Assembly (NCBI RefSeq): GCF_003261575.2
Contig: NZ_CP036175.1
Span: forward strand, 5,890,001-5,954,000
DNA: 64,000 nucleotides
Origin: Klebsiella huaxiensis
GTDB lineage: Bacteria > Pseudomonadota > Gammaproteobacteria > Enterobacterales > Enterobacteriaceae
Direction of reading: 5' to 3'
Positions 7,950 to 15,625 of this stretch are shown here, piece after piece; within the stretch, counting starts at the first letter, position 1; every line of letters starts with the position of its first letter. The translations under genes were made by a program, and so were the position numbers. Below the pieces are notes generated by a model that searched no databases, had not been told where the DNA came from, and was given only the letters and a program-made list of their open reading frames with translations.

Positions 7950-8672
7950 TTAACTGTTCTCGACAATGTACTGATAGCAGCTGGCGATATGGCGAGCGAT
8001 GGTGTATTCCACCAGCTCGCCGCGATCGTTAAAGCCCTGACGGGTCTTCACCAGCAGCGGTTCGCCTGCAGCAACCTGCAAAATATCGCAGTCCTGCTCC
8101 GTGGGCAGTTCGGCGGTAATGGTATCTTTATAGCCGTCGATATTCTCACCGCGCTGTTCCAGGGCGCTGTACAAACCTTCTTTAAACGCCTCTAGCGTCA
8201 GCTCACCCAGACGCGGCGTTAGCCAGATGTAGTTTACCTGCGCGGGGAGTTCATTTTGCCGATAAATCGTGCGGGTGAGACACTGAATTTTCTGCTCCGC
8301 CGGGAGAGCGAACGCCTGCGCCACTTCCGGTGGCGGCAAGCGCTGCTCGAGTGTCAGATTATGTCGCGAAATAGAGTGCTGCTGCTGACCGTCGACCAGC
8401 CGAATGCGGGTCTTTACTCCCTGTTTCTCGGAAGTGCTGATGACCATTGTGCCGATACCGGCCTGGCGTTTTACCAGCCCTTTGGCAGCCAGTTCGGCCA
8501 GCGCGCGCCGCGCCGTAATGCGGCTGACGCCAAAAAGCTCTTCAAACTCGGCTTCGGTAGGCAGGACATCATTCTTCTTGTAGGCCCCAGTTCTTAGCTT
8601 TTCCAGCAAGATGTCGTATAGCTGAGCGTATAAAGGCTTCGCACCGCGAGAATAGTCCAGTTCTTCTTTCAT
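7950..8672 (-). CDS. GntR/HutC-family transcriptional repressor
   Basis: This is a 240-residue regulator with an N-terminal winged helix (PLYAQLYDILLEKLRTG ... LPTEAEFEELFGVSRITARRALAELAAKGLVKR) and a C-terminal UTRA ligand domain (RLGELTLEAFKEGLYSALEQRG, ending YTIARHIASCYQYIVE). UTRA regulators of this type usually sense phosphorylated sugars made by a co-encoded PTS. ATG 8672 has AGGAG upstream and starts just before the DNA-binding domain. Reading further upstream would run into the inverted-repeat element and is unlikely. It sits between the sulfatase and maturase genes, so it probably controls this cluster via the palindrome at 12076-12089. Confidence 0.9.
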   Translation of the reverse strand: MKEELDYSRGAKPLYAQLYDILLEKLRTGAYKKNDVLPTEAEFEELFGVSRITARRALAELAAKGLVKRQAGIGTMVISTSEKQGVKTRIRLVDGQQQHSISRHNLTLEQRLPPPEVAQAFALPAEQKIQCLTRTIYRQNELPAQVNYIWLTPRLGELTLEAFKEGLYSALEQRGENIDGYKDTITAELPTEQDCDILQVAAGEPLLVKTRQGFNDRGELVEYTIARHIASCYQYIVENS

Positions 8673-8718
8673 TAACTTGGCACTCCTGTTCCCCGGCCGC
8701 TGCCGGGGATACCCCTTA

Positions 8719-8862
8719 GAGCCTGTCCCAGTAGGCGTAGTTGTTGAAGCTAGTTTGGTGCTGGACAGCGCGCAGAAACCGGAGCGTACACGCTGTACGT
8801 GAGGATTTCGAGCACTGCCCAACGCCAAAATGGCAAATAAAATAGCCTAATGGGATAGGCAC
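8719..8862. repeat. 144-bp inverted-repeat-bounded intergenic element
   Basis: The ends GAGCCTGTCCCAGTAGGC and GCCTAATGGGATAGGCAC are imperfect inverted repeats (15 of 18). Inside are a perfect small hairpin, CGTACA-CGC-TGTACG (8785-8799), and an inner imperfect pair (TTGGTGCTGGACAG against CTGCCCAACGCCAA), so the whole segment can fold into one long structure. No coding sequence is evident. It fills the gap between the sulfatase and GntR genes and touches the sulfatase stop codon. It looks like a MITE-type or structured enterobacterial repeat. I believe similar copies occur in related genomes, but I could not check. Confidence 0.8.
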
Positions 8863-10608
8863 TTAATCAAGTCGCATTTCTAGCGCCATCTTATAGTACA
8901 CGCTCTGATGCTGCTCCTGCGGAACCTCATTCTGCACGAAAGCCCACAAATTTTCCCGATCCCATGTCGGCTGGCAGGACGACTGAAGCTTCTCTGCGAG
9001 CGCATGCTGACCACTACCTTCCAGATGCTGCAACAGCGCAAACAGGCCGTAGCGCACCTGCGGCGCAAAGGCGGCCAATTCCGGTAACAAATGCGGGTCC
9101 AGCCCCAACAGCGGGCTTTGCGCATCATCCAGGCCATAGCGCGCGTACAGCTCAGCGGGCGCATCGTTTTCCTGCATCATGCGAATCATCTGCTCCACTA
9201 GCCGCCGCGCCACCTGTTCATCACGGTACTGGGTTTGCTGCGTCGGGTCGGACTCTAAGTCATACAACCGATGACCAAAGCGATCGGCACCGCGGGTCAT
9301 CAACGACTCGGCGGGGATTTTCATCACCGGGCAGCCTTTAGTAAAGCGAAATGGCGGATGCAGCGTCGTTTCGCGTAGCTCCTGCGGCGTAAAGCGGCGG
9401 TTGATACGGGTCGGCATCAGCGTGTATTCGTACAGACCATCGATACCTTGCTCAACGGGCGAGCGCATGTAGATATAGCGGCCATCGGTAATATTAATAT
9501 GGCAGCCGTGATAGCCAAACAGGGCATAGTCGCGTACTGGCGTATCGTCGCACAGCGCGGGAAGCAGCGACACGCCCTGCATATCCGCCGGTTTATCCAG
9601 ACCGAAGCAATCCAGCAGCGTCGCCGGAATATCAATTGTTTGCGCCAGCGCCTGGCGGGATTCGCCCGCACCGCCGTACTGCGGGTGCCAGATAAATAAA
9701 GGAATATTCGCCACTTCGTTATACAGCGGCATGATATTTTTTCCCCACCACTCGTGCTCACCGAGCAGAAAACCGTGATCGGTATTGACGATCAGCATCG
9801 TATCACGCCACAGGTCGTAGCGATCCATATGGTCCAGCACATTGCCAACATACGCATCGACCATGGTCAGCAGCGCCATATAATACTTCTGGATCATGCT
9901 CTTACGTTCGGCGCTTTCGGTAACAAAGTAGTACGGCGGCCAGCCGTCAAACTGCGCAGGATCGTCAATGCCGTACATCTTCAGGTACTTTTCCGGCACG
10001 AAGAACGGCTCATGCGGATCGAAGCACTCCAGTTGTAAAAACCAGTTATCGCTGGCGTGGTTGGTATCAATAAACTCCAGCCCTTTGCCGATCGTCCGCG
10101 CCAGATGATGATCTTCTTCGTTGTGCATAAACTGCACGTTGATCTGATGCTGTATCCGGCTGGCGATCTTCCGCTGCTTGATCTCTTCCGGCTCGCCGGA
10201 TTCGTAGCGATATTCTGGTTTATCAACGACGCCTTTCCAGGCGTCGCCCTCCTGACCACGCACAAATTCGTAGGTGCTGTAGCGCGAATGATAGGTCGCC
10301 CCGCCGTCGCGCCAGTAGTGTTTATGATCCGTCACCAGATGAGTGTGAATGCCGTTCTTCTTCAGCAACTCTGGAACCGAATCATCGAACGGCTCGATCG
10401 GCGACCAGCCGCGGTGTAAAAAATTATAGCGTCCGGTATGCAGCTCCCGGCGGGCGGGCATACAGGGCATGCTGCCGACGTAGCAGTTATCGAAACGGAC
10501 CGTGCGTTCCTTAAGGCGCTGAAAATTCGGCGTAATCGCCCGATCGCTGCCGTAGGCCGACAGCAGGCGCTTATTCAGCGAATCAAACATCAACATAATC
10601 GCTTTCAT
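8863..10608 (-). CDS. Cytoplasmic formylglycine-dependent sulfatase
   Basis: This is a type I sulfatase of 581 residues that hydrolyses a sulfate ester. The Cys-type modification motif C49-M-P-A-R-R-E-L-H-T-G is present; Cys49 would be oxidised to formylglycine by the maturase encoded downstream. Metal-site segments are MFDSLN near the start and NTDHGFLLGEH in the middle, with a second conserved site at CFDPHEPFF. There is no signal peptide, unlike the E. coli sulfatases AslA and YdeN, so it should act in the cytoplasm. It follows the EIIBC gene by 22 nt with GGAG before the ATG. This supports desulfation of a sugar after PTS uptake. Substrate unknown; a phosphonate monoester hydrolase activity is the main alternative. 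Confidence 0.9.
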   Translation of the reverse strand: MKAIMLMFDSLNKRLLSAYGSDRAITPNFQRLKERTVRFDNCYVGSMPCMPARRELHTGRYNFLHRGWSPIEPFDDSVPELLKKNGIHTHLVTDHKHYWRDGGATYHSRYSTYEFVRGQEGDAWKGVVDKPEYRYESGEPEEIKQRKIASRIQHQINVQFMHNEEDHHLARTIGKGLEFIDTNHASDNWFLQLECFDPHEPFFVPEKYLKMYGIDDPAQFDGWPPYYFVTESAERKSMIQKYYMALLTMVDAYVGNVLDHMDRYDLWRDTMLIVNTDHGFLLGEHEWWGKNIMPLYNEVANIPLFIWHPQYGGAGESRQALAQTIDIPATLLDCFGLDKPADMQGVSLLPALCDDTPVRDYALFGYHGCHINITDGRYIYMRSPVEQGIDGLYEYTLMPTRINRRFTPQELRETTLHPPFRFTKGCPVMKIPAESLMTRGADRFGHRLYDLESDPTQQTQYRDEQVARRLVEQMIRMMQENDAPAELYARYGLDDAQSPLLGLDPHLLPELAAFAPQVRYGLFALLQHLEGSGQHALAEKLQSSCQPTWDRENLWAFVQNEVPQEQHQSVYYKMALEMRLD

Positions 10609-10630
10609 GCTTTACTCCTTAATCCTTCAT

Positions 10631-12046
10631 TCACGCCGTTTCTTTATCGTAACCGCGCATTTTGCCAACGATATAGGTCAGCACGAAGGCTGCGGCGCAG
10701 CCGGTTAACCAGGAAATGATGTACTGCAAATATTTACCGTCAGCGATGAGCGGCAGCGCGGATAGCCCAGCTGCGCCAACGCCGTTGGTCGAGACGCCCA
10801 GCAGCACCACCATCATTCCGCCGAAACCCGCGCCGATGGAGCCGGTAATAAAGGCGAATCCGGCCGGAATATTGACGCCGAAAATGGTGGGTTCGCCTAC
10901 TGCCAGAATGGAGGTTGGGATTGCGCCTCTGGCGATTTTCTTCATCACCGGGTCGCGGGTCAGCAGCAGTACCGCCGTCGCCGCGCCGACCATTCCGGCA
11001 TTGGACATGATCTGGATGGCGAACAGCGGCGCGTGGCCGGTGGCGTTAATCATCTCCAGATGGATTGGAAACAGGCCGTGGTGCAGACCGAGCGAAATCA
11101 GGAACGGGAACAGCGCCGAGAGCACAAAGCCCGCTGCGATGCCGCCGGTAGAAAGCAGGCCGTTCAGCCCGTGCAGAATACCGTTAGAAACCACGCCCGC
11201 CACGGGCATAATCACCAACAGCAGCGCCGCCGCCATCACCACCAGCACGATAGTCGGCGTCACCACCACATCCACGATATCCGGCACAAAGCGCCGAACT
11301 TGTTTTTCCAGCAGACACATTAGCCAGGCGCAGAGAATGACGCCAATCAGCCCACCCTGCCCCGGGATCAGCCCCAGCGCGGTAATCTGCGGCACAATGG
11401 TGATCGCCCCCAGCAGGCCGCCCATCACCGCGTTACCGTCAAACTCCTTCGCCGCCGTGACCCCGGTATAGATGGCGAGGAAACCGAACAGCGCCTTTGA
11501 GACAATATCAAGGAACTGGCTAACGCCCAGCATATGCCGCTGATCGAGTACCACCTGAGTTGGTGACAGATCCCCCAGCGCCGCCACATGATGCGCCAGC
11601 GCCCAGGAAGCAGCGGAGTTCACCAACACGTTGTTGATACCCATCAGGATACCGGCCGCAATCAGCGACGGTAGAATCGGCACAAAGATATTGGCGATAT
11701 GTTTGAGGATAACTTTGGTACGAGTCTGCTTTTTCGCCTTTTCCCGCGCCTGCTTCGCTTTTTGCTCGACAGCGCTTAAGGGAGTATCACCTGCGGGCTG
11801 GCCCTTGAGCAGATCGTTAATCACATTCGCGACCTTCGATGATTTCCCCGGCCCGACGATCACCTGCAGAGTATCGTCTTCCACCACGCCGAGCACGCCT
11901 TCAATACTTTTAAGTGCGGCGATATCCACCTGTGATTGCTCACCGATGGTCATTCGGACGCGGGTCATACAGTTGGTGACGTGCAGCAAATTAGATAAGC
12001 CGCCACAGTGCTTCACAATCGCATTGCCCACCTGGTTGTAGTCCAT
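10631..12046 (-). CDS. PTS permease EIIBC, glucose/sucrose (MurP/BglF) family
   Basis: This is a membrane sugar transporter that imports and phosphorylates its substrate. The N-terminal EIIB domain (residues 1-80) has the phospho-Cys in HVTNC26MTRVR. A charged linker (about 90-112) leads to an EIIC domain with about ten membrane segments and the substrate-site signatures LHHGLFPIH (about 321-329) and GEPTIFGVN (384-392). No EIIA domain is attached, as in MurP and TreB, so phosphate would come from the general EIIA-Glc (Crr). It is the first gene of the cluster with the sulfatase. The sugar is not identified. It could be a sulfated glycoside, given the partners. Confidence 0.92.
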   Translation of the reverse strand: MDYNQVGNAIVKHCGGLSNLLHVTNCMTRVRMTIGEQSQVDIAALKSIEGVLGVVEDDTLQVIVGPGKSSKVANVINDLLKGQPAGDTPLSAVEQKAKQAREKAKKQTRTKVILKHIANIFVPILPSLIAAGILMGINNVLVNSAASWALAHHVAALGDLSPTQVVLDQRHMLGVSQFLDIVSKALFGFLAIYTGVTAAKEFDGNAVMGGLLGAITIVPQITALGLIPGQGGLIGVILCAWLMCLLEKQVRRFVPDIVDVVVTPTIVLVVMAAALLLVIMPVAGVVSNGILHGLNGLLSTGGIAAGFVLSALFPFLISLGLHHGLFPIHLEMINATGHAPLFAIQIMSNAGMVGAATAVLLLTRDPVMKKIARGAIPTSILAVGEPTIFGVNIPAGFAFITGSIGAGFGGMMVVLLGVSTNGVGAAGLSALPLIADGKYLQYIISWLTGCAAAFVLTYIVGKMRGYDKETA

Positions 12047-12075
12047 ACAGAGGTTCCTTTATTATTTTGGTGGCA

Positions 12076-12089
12076 ATTGTTATAACAAT
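12076..12089. promoter_or_regulatory. Candidate GntR operator overlapping the EIIBC promoter
   Basis: ATTGTTATAACAAT is a perfect 14-bp palindrome 30 bp upstream of the EIIBC start. It contains the GT-N4-AC spacing (GTTATAAC) typical of HutC-type GntR operators. The minus-strand hexamer TATAAC inside it (12079-12084) could be the -10, so a bound repressor would block RNA polymerase. Candidate ligand-responsive protein: the GntR regulator encoded at 7950-8672. Confidence 0.65.
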
Positions 12090-12105
12090 ATAATGTTATC
12101 ATGTT

Positions 12106-12121
12106 TGTGAGGGCGATCATA
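12106..12121. promoter_or_regulatory. Candidate CRP site upstream of the EIIBC gene
   Basis: TGTGA-GGGCGA-TCATA matches the CRP consensus TGTGA-N6-TCACA at 9 of 10 core positions. If the -10 is TATAAC at 12079-12084, the centre of this site is near -41.5, a class II activator position. This fits catabolite control of a sugar operon. Inferred from sequence only. Confidence 0.6.
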
Positions 12122-12159
12122 AAGGCGAATTAACGAGCGTTTTTGGCGGGAGCAGAAAC

Positions 12160-12182
12160 AAAAAAAGGAGGCCAAAGCCTCC
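12160..12182 (-). terminator. metE terminator
   Basis: On the minus strand, GGAGGC-TTTG-GCCTCC is followed by seven T residues. It lies about 110 bp downstream of the metE stop and is a standard intrinsic terminator that separates metE from the PTS cluster. Confidence 0.85.
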
Positions 12183-12220
12183 CACAAGTCTGTTTTATCT
12201 TTATATCTTGTACCGCATTT

Positions 12221-12256
12221 CGTCGGGTGGCGGCTAACGCCTTACCCGACCTACGG
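12221..12256. repeat. REP-type palindrome downstream of metE
   Basis: CGTCGGGTGGCGGCTAACGCC followed by TTACCCGACCTACGG is an imperfect GC-rich palindrome with the layout of enterobacterial REP sequences. It lies between the metE stop and its terminator. Confidence 0.75.
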
Positions 12257-12290
12257 ATTCACCATCTTCTGCGAGCCGGGTAATTCTGCA

Positions 12291-14552
12291 TTATCCCTGA
12301 CGCAGGTTCTGCGCGGCTTTAACCATGTTAGCCAGCGCGGCACGGGTTTCCGGCCAGCCGCGGGTTTTCAGGCCGCAGTCCGGGTTCACCCACAGGCGCT
12401 CTGCCGGGATACGCTGCTCCGCTTTCTTCAGCAGGGCTTCAATCCACTCCACGCTCGGGACGTTCGGCGAGTGAATATCGTAAACGCCCGGCCCGATTTC
12501 GTTCGGATAGTCGAACTCTTCGAACGACTCCAGCAGCTCCATGTCGGAACGCGAGGTTTCGATAGTGATCACATCAGCATCCAGCGCGGCAATGGAATCC
12601 ATAATGTCGTTAAACTCGCAATAACACATATGGGTGTGGATCTGCGTGTCGTCTTTCGCCACGGCGGCGTTGATGCGGAAAGCCTCAACGCCCCACGCCA
12701 GATACGCATCCCAGTCGCTACGCTTCAGCGGCAGACCTTCGCGCAGCGCTGGCTCGTCAATCTGAATGATACCAATACCGGCCGCTTCCAGATCCGCAAC
12801 TTCGTCACGCAGCGCGAGGGCAATCTGTTTCGCAATGGTTTCACGGCTGACGTCTTCACGCGGGAAGGACCAGCAGAGAATGGTCACCGGGCCGGTCAGC
12901 ATACCTTTTACCGGCTTGTTGGTCAGCGACTGGGCGTATTTTGCCCACTCAACGGTGATCGCCTCAGGGCGGCTGATGTCGCCGATCACTACCGGCGGTT
13001 TGACGCAGCGGGAGCCGTAGCTCTGCACCCAGCCGTTCTGGGTAAAGATAAAACCGTCCAGGTGTTCACCGAAATATTCCACCATATCGTTACGCTCGGC
13101 TTCACCGTGAACCAGCACGTCCAGCCCCAGCCGCTCCTGCTCTACAATCGCCTGCTTGATGTGCTCTGCTATGCCGGTACGATAGTTATTCGCATCAAGA
13201 TTGCCCTTTTTGAAGTCCAAACGCAGGCTGCGAATTTCCGTGGTTTGCGGGAAAGAGCCGATAGTGGTGGTCGGCCATGCAGGCAGATTAAAGCGAGCAC
13301 GCTGGGCTTCGGCACGCACTTCATAGGCGCTCGTGCGCTGGCTGTCCTGCACGGTAATCGCCGCCAGGCGTTTTTCAACCGCCGCATTATGCACGCGGGT
13401 TGAATGACGACGGGCCTGAATTGGCGCGCTCCATTCGGTAATTGCGGTAGTATCACCGCTGTTCAGGGCATCACGCAGCAGCGCCAGCTCGACACATTTT
13501 TGCAAGGCGAAGGCAAACCAGCTCTTCACTTCCGCATCCAGACGAGTTTCCACGCTCAGGTCGATCGGGCTGTGCAGCAGGGAGCAGGAAGAGGCTACCC
13601 ACAACTCGCGTTTACCGACGATGTCTTTAATCTGCGCGTATTTCTCGGTGAGATCGGCGCGCCAGACGTTGCGACCATTGATCAGCCCCGCAGAGAGCAG
13701 CCAGTCGGCAGGCAGACGTTGATGCAGCTCTGCCACGTCATCTTTACCGTGAACAAAATCAACGTGCAGACCCTGTACCGGCAGCGCGGTGATGGTCTCA
13801 AGGTTCGCCGTAATGCCTTCAAAATAGGTGGTCAGCAGCAGCTTAACCTGGCCTCTAAGCGCCTCATAAGCCGGTTGGAAGGCCGCCAGCCATTCCTGCG
13901 GCAGCTCAAGCACCAGCGCCGGTTCATCAATCTGTACCCACTCAATGCCGCGTTTCGCCAGCTCCGCCAGCACCTGCTGGTAGACCGGCAGAATAGCGTT
14001 CAGCAGGCTCAGACGGTCGAACGGCTCACCTTTCACCTTACCGAGCCACAGGTAAGTGACCGGCCCCAGCAGAACGGGTTTCACCTTGTGGCCCAGCGCC
14101 AGCGCTTCGTCCACTTCATCCAGCAGCTGGGTCCAGGTCAGCTTGAACTGCTGGCCTTGGGTGAACTCCGGCACCATGTAGTGGTAGTTGGTGTTAAACC
14201 ATTTGGTCATCTCCGCGGCGGCAGCCGGTTCACCGGTCGGCGCGCGACCTCGGCCAATGCGGAACAGGGTATCAATATCGACGGAACCGTCTTTGTTCTG
14301 ATGACGAGCCGGCACGTTGCCGAGCAGCAGGCTGGTGGTCAGAACATGGTCGTACCAGGCGAAATCGCCCACCGGCAGCAGATCAACGCCTGCCTGCTTC
14401 TGCTGATCCCAATGGCGAGCACGCAGCTCACGCCCAACCGCCAGCAGTTCTTCACGGGAGCTATTGCCTGCCCAGTAGCTCTCTTGCGCTTTTTTCAGCT
14501 CGCGACGCAGGCCAACGCGAGGGAAACCGAGGGTGTGGTTAATAATTGTCAT
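12291..14552 (-). CDS. metE: Cobalamin-independent methionine synthase MetE
   Basis: MetE transfers the methyl group of 5-methyltetrahydropteroyl-triglutamate to homocysteine, the last step of methionine synthesis, without vitamin B12. The 753-residue length equals the E. coli enzyme. It begins MTIINHTLGFPRVGLRRELK and has two TIM-barrel halves. Zinc/homocysteine-site segments are visible in the C-half: THMCYCEFNDI (His, Cys), the Glu-bearing TIETSRSDMELL, and WVNPDCGLKTRGW (Cys). It is divergent from metR with a 116-bp control region that contains MetJ-like boxes and MetR half-sites. Confidence 0.98.
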   Translation of the reverse strand: MTIINHTLGFPRVGLRRELKKAQESYWAGNSSREELLAVGRELRARHWDQQKQAGVDLLPVGDFAWYDHVLTTSLLLGNVPARHQNKDGSVDIDTLFRIGRGRAPTGEPAAAAEMTKWFNTNYHYMVPEFTQGQQFKLTWTQLLDEVDEALALGHKVKPVLLGPVTYLWLGKVKGEPFDRLSLLNAILPVYQQVLAELAKRGIEWVQIDEPALVLELPQEWLAAFQPAYEALRGQVKLLLTTYFEGITANLETITALPVQGLHVDFVHGKDDVAELHQRLPADWLLSAGLINGRNVWRADLTEKYAQIKDIVGKRELWVASSCSLLHSPIDLSVETRLDAEVKSWFAFALQKCVELALLRDALNSGDTTAITEWSAPIQARRHSTRVHNAAVEKRLAAITVQDSQRTSAYEVRAEAQRARFNLPAWPTTTIGSFPQTTEIRSLRLDFKKGNLDANNYRTGIAEHIKQAIVEQERLGLDVLVHGEAERNDMVEYFGEHLDGFIFTQNGWVQSYGSRCVKPPVVIGDISRPEAITVEWAKYAQSLTNKPVKGMLTGPVTILCWSFPREDVSRETIAKQIALALRDEVADLEAAGIGIIQIDEPALREGLPLKRSDWDAYLAWGVEAFRINAAVAKDDTQIHTHMCYCEFNDIMDSIAALDADVITIETSRSDMELLESFEEFDYPNEIGPGVYDIHSPNVPSVEWIEALLKKAEQRIPAERLWVNPDCGLKTRGWPETRAALANMVKAAQNLRQG

Positions 14553-14581
14553 GATATGCCCTTATGGAATTTTTAGTATTT

Positions 14582-14605
14582 AGCCGTCTGGATGTTTACA
14601 CATCC
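14582..14605. promoter_or_regulatory. Tandem MetJ-box-like sites in the metE-metR region
   Basis: Three adjacent 8-mers, AGCCGTCT, GGATGTTT and ACACATCC, match the MetJ consensus AGACGTCT at 7, 5 and 5 positions. MetJ with S-adenosylmethionine binds such tandem boxes cooperatively and represses metE and metR in E. coli. The position in the metE leader is as expected. Confidence 0.6.
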
Positions 14606-14656
14606 ATAATGTGAATGTACTGTATATTCCTCAAGCGCAAATTATTCATGCCGAAG

Positions 14657-14669
14657 TGAAGGACTTTCA
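14657..14669. promoter_or_regulatory. MetR-type site overlapping the metR start
   Basis: TGAA-GGACT-TTCA is a perfect match to the MetR consensus TGAA-N5-TTCA. Its last base is the A of the metR ATG, so MetR bound here would be placed to repress its own gene. The GAAGGA in it may also serve as the ribosome binding site. Confidence 0.6.
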
Positions 14670-15625
14670 TGATCGAAATAAAACACCTGAAAACGCTCCA
14701 GGCGTTGCGGAATAGCGGTTCTCTGGCAGGCGCGGCAGCGGCCCTGCACCAGACCCAATCCGCCTTGTCCCACCAGTTCAGCGATCTGGAACAGCGCCTT
14801 GGCTTTCGTCTATTTGTGCGTAAAAGCCAGCCGCTGCGCTTTACCCCGCAGGGAGAGATTCTGCTGCAGCTGGCCAATCAGGTGCTGCCGCAAATCAGCC
14901 GCGCCTTGCAGGACTGTAACGAGCCGCAGCAAACTAGGCTGCGTATCGCCATCGAATGCCATAGCTGTATTCAATGGCTCACCCCGGCGCTGGAAAATTT
15001 CCGCGCCCGCTGGCCGCATGTAGAAGTAGATTTCCAGTCCGGCGTCACCTTTGACCCGCAGCCGGGGTTGCAGCAGGGTGAGCTGGATCTGGTGATGACC
15101 TCTGATATCCTGCCGCGCAGCGGTCTGCACTATTCACCGATGTTTGATTTTGAAGTGCGTCTGGTGATGGCGCCGGATCATCCGCTGGCGGCAAAAACGC
15201 GGATTGCGCCTGAGGATTTAGCCACCGAGCTGCTGCTGATTTACCCGGTGCAGCGCGCGCGCCTGGATATCTGGCGTCACTTTTTACAGCCAGCAGGGAT
15301 TAGCCCGCAGCTGAAGAGCGTCGACAATACGCTGCTGTTAATTCAGATGGTGGCCGCACGGATGGGTATCGCTGCCCTACCGCACTGGGTAGTAGAAAAC
15401 TTTGAACGCCAGGGCCTGGTGGTGACCAAGACCCTGGGCGAGGGACTGTGGAGCCGACTGTACGCCGCAGTGCGCGATGGCGAGCAGCGTCAGCCGGCTA
15501 CCGAGGCGTTTATTCGCTCAGCGCGGAACCACGCTTGCGACCACTTACCGTTTGTGCGGAGTGCGGAGCGACCCAACGCCGATGGACCCACAGCGAGGCC
15601 AGGATCACCAGAGCTCCAACAATAA
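14669..15625 (+). CDS. metR: LysR-family methionine regulator MetR
   Basis: MetR activates metE and other methionine genes with homocysteine as co-effector. The 318-residue protein has the N-terminal helix-turn-helix (LKTLQALRNSGSLAGAAAALHQTQSALSHQFSDLEQRL) and a periplasmic-binding-type effector domain (LRIAIECHSCIQWLTPALE, DLVMTSDILP, YPVQRARLDIWRHF). It is one residue longer than E. coli MetR with the same tail (RPGSPELQQ). It is divergent from metE. Its 3' end overlaps the convergent yigM gene by 116 bp. Confidence 0.97.
   Translation: MIEIKHLKTLQALRNSGSLAGAAAALHQTQSALSHQFSDLEQRLGFRLFVRKSQPLRFTPQGEILLQLANQVLPQISRALQDCNEPQQTRLRIAIECHSCIQWLTPALENFRARWPHVEVDFQSGVTFDPQPGLQQGELDLVMTSDILPRSGLHYSPMFDFEVRLVMAPDHPLAAKTRIAPEDLATELLLIYPVQRARLDIWRHFLQPAGISPQLKSVDNTLLLIQMVAARMGIAALPHWVVENFERQGLVVTKTLGEGLWSRLYAAVRDGEQRQPATEAFIRSARNHACDHLPFVRSAERPNADGPTARPGSPELQQ

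Noticed and set aside
8673..8828. 52-codon N-terminal extension of the GntR regulator
   Set aside because: It reads through the inverted-repeat element and lacks similarity to the family; the ATG at 8672 has an AGGAG.
12471..13403. 310-codon open frame on the plus strand opposite metE
   Set aside because: Same reason: antisense to the metE C-half with no family features.
13404..14576. 390-codon open frame on the plus strand opposite metE
   Set aside because: It is fully antisense to a certain gene, has no recognisable domain, and such frames are common opposite GC-rich coding DNA.
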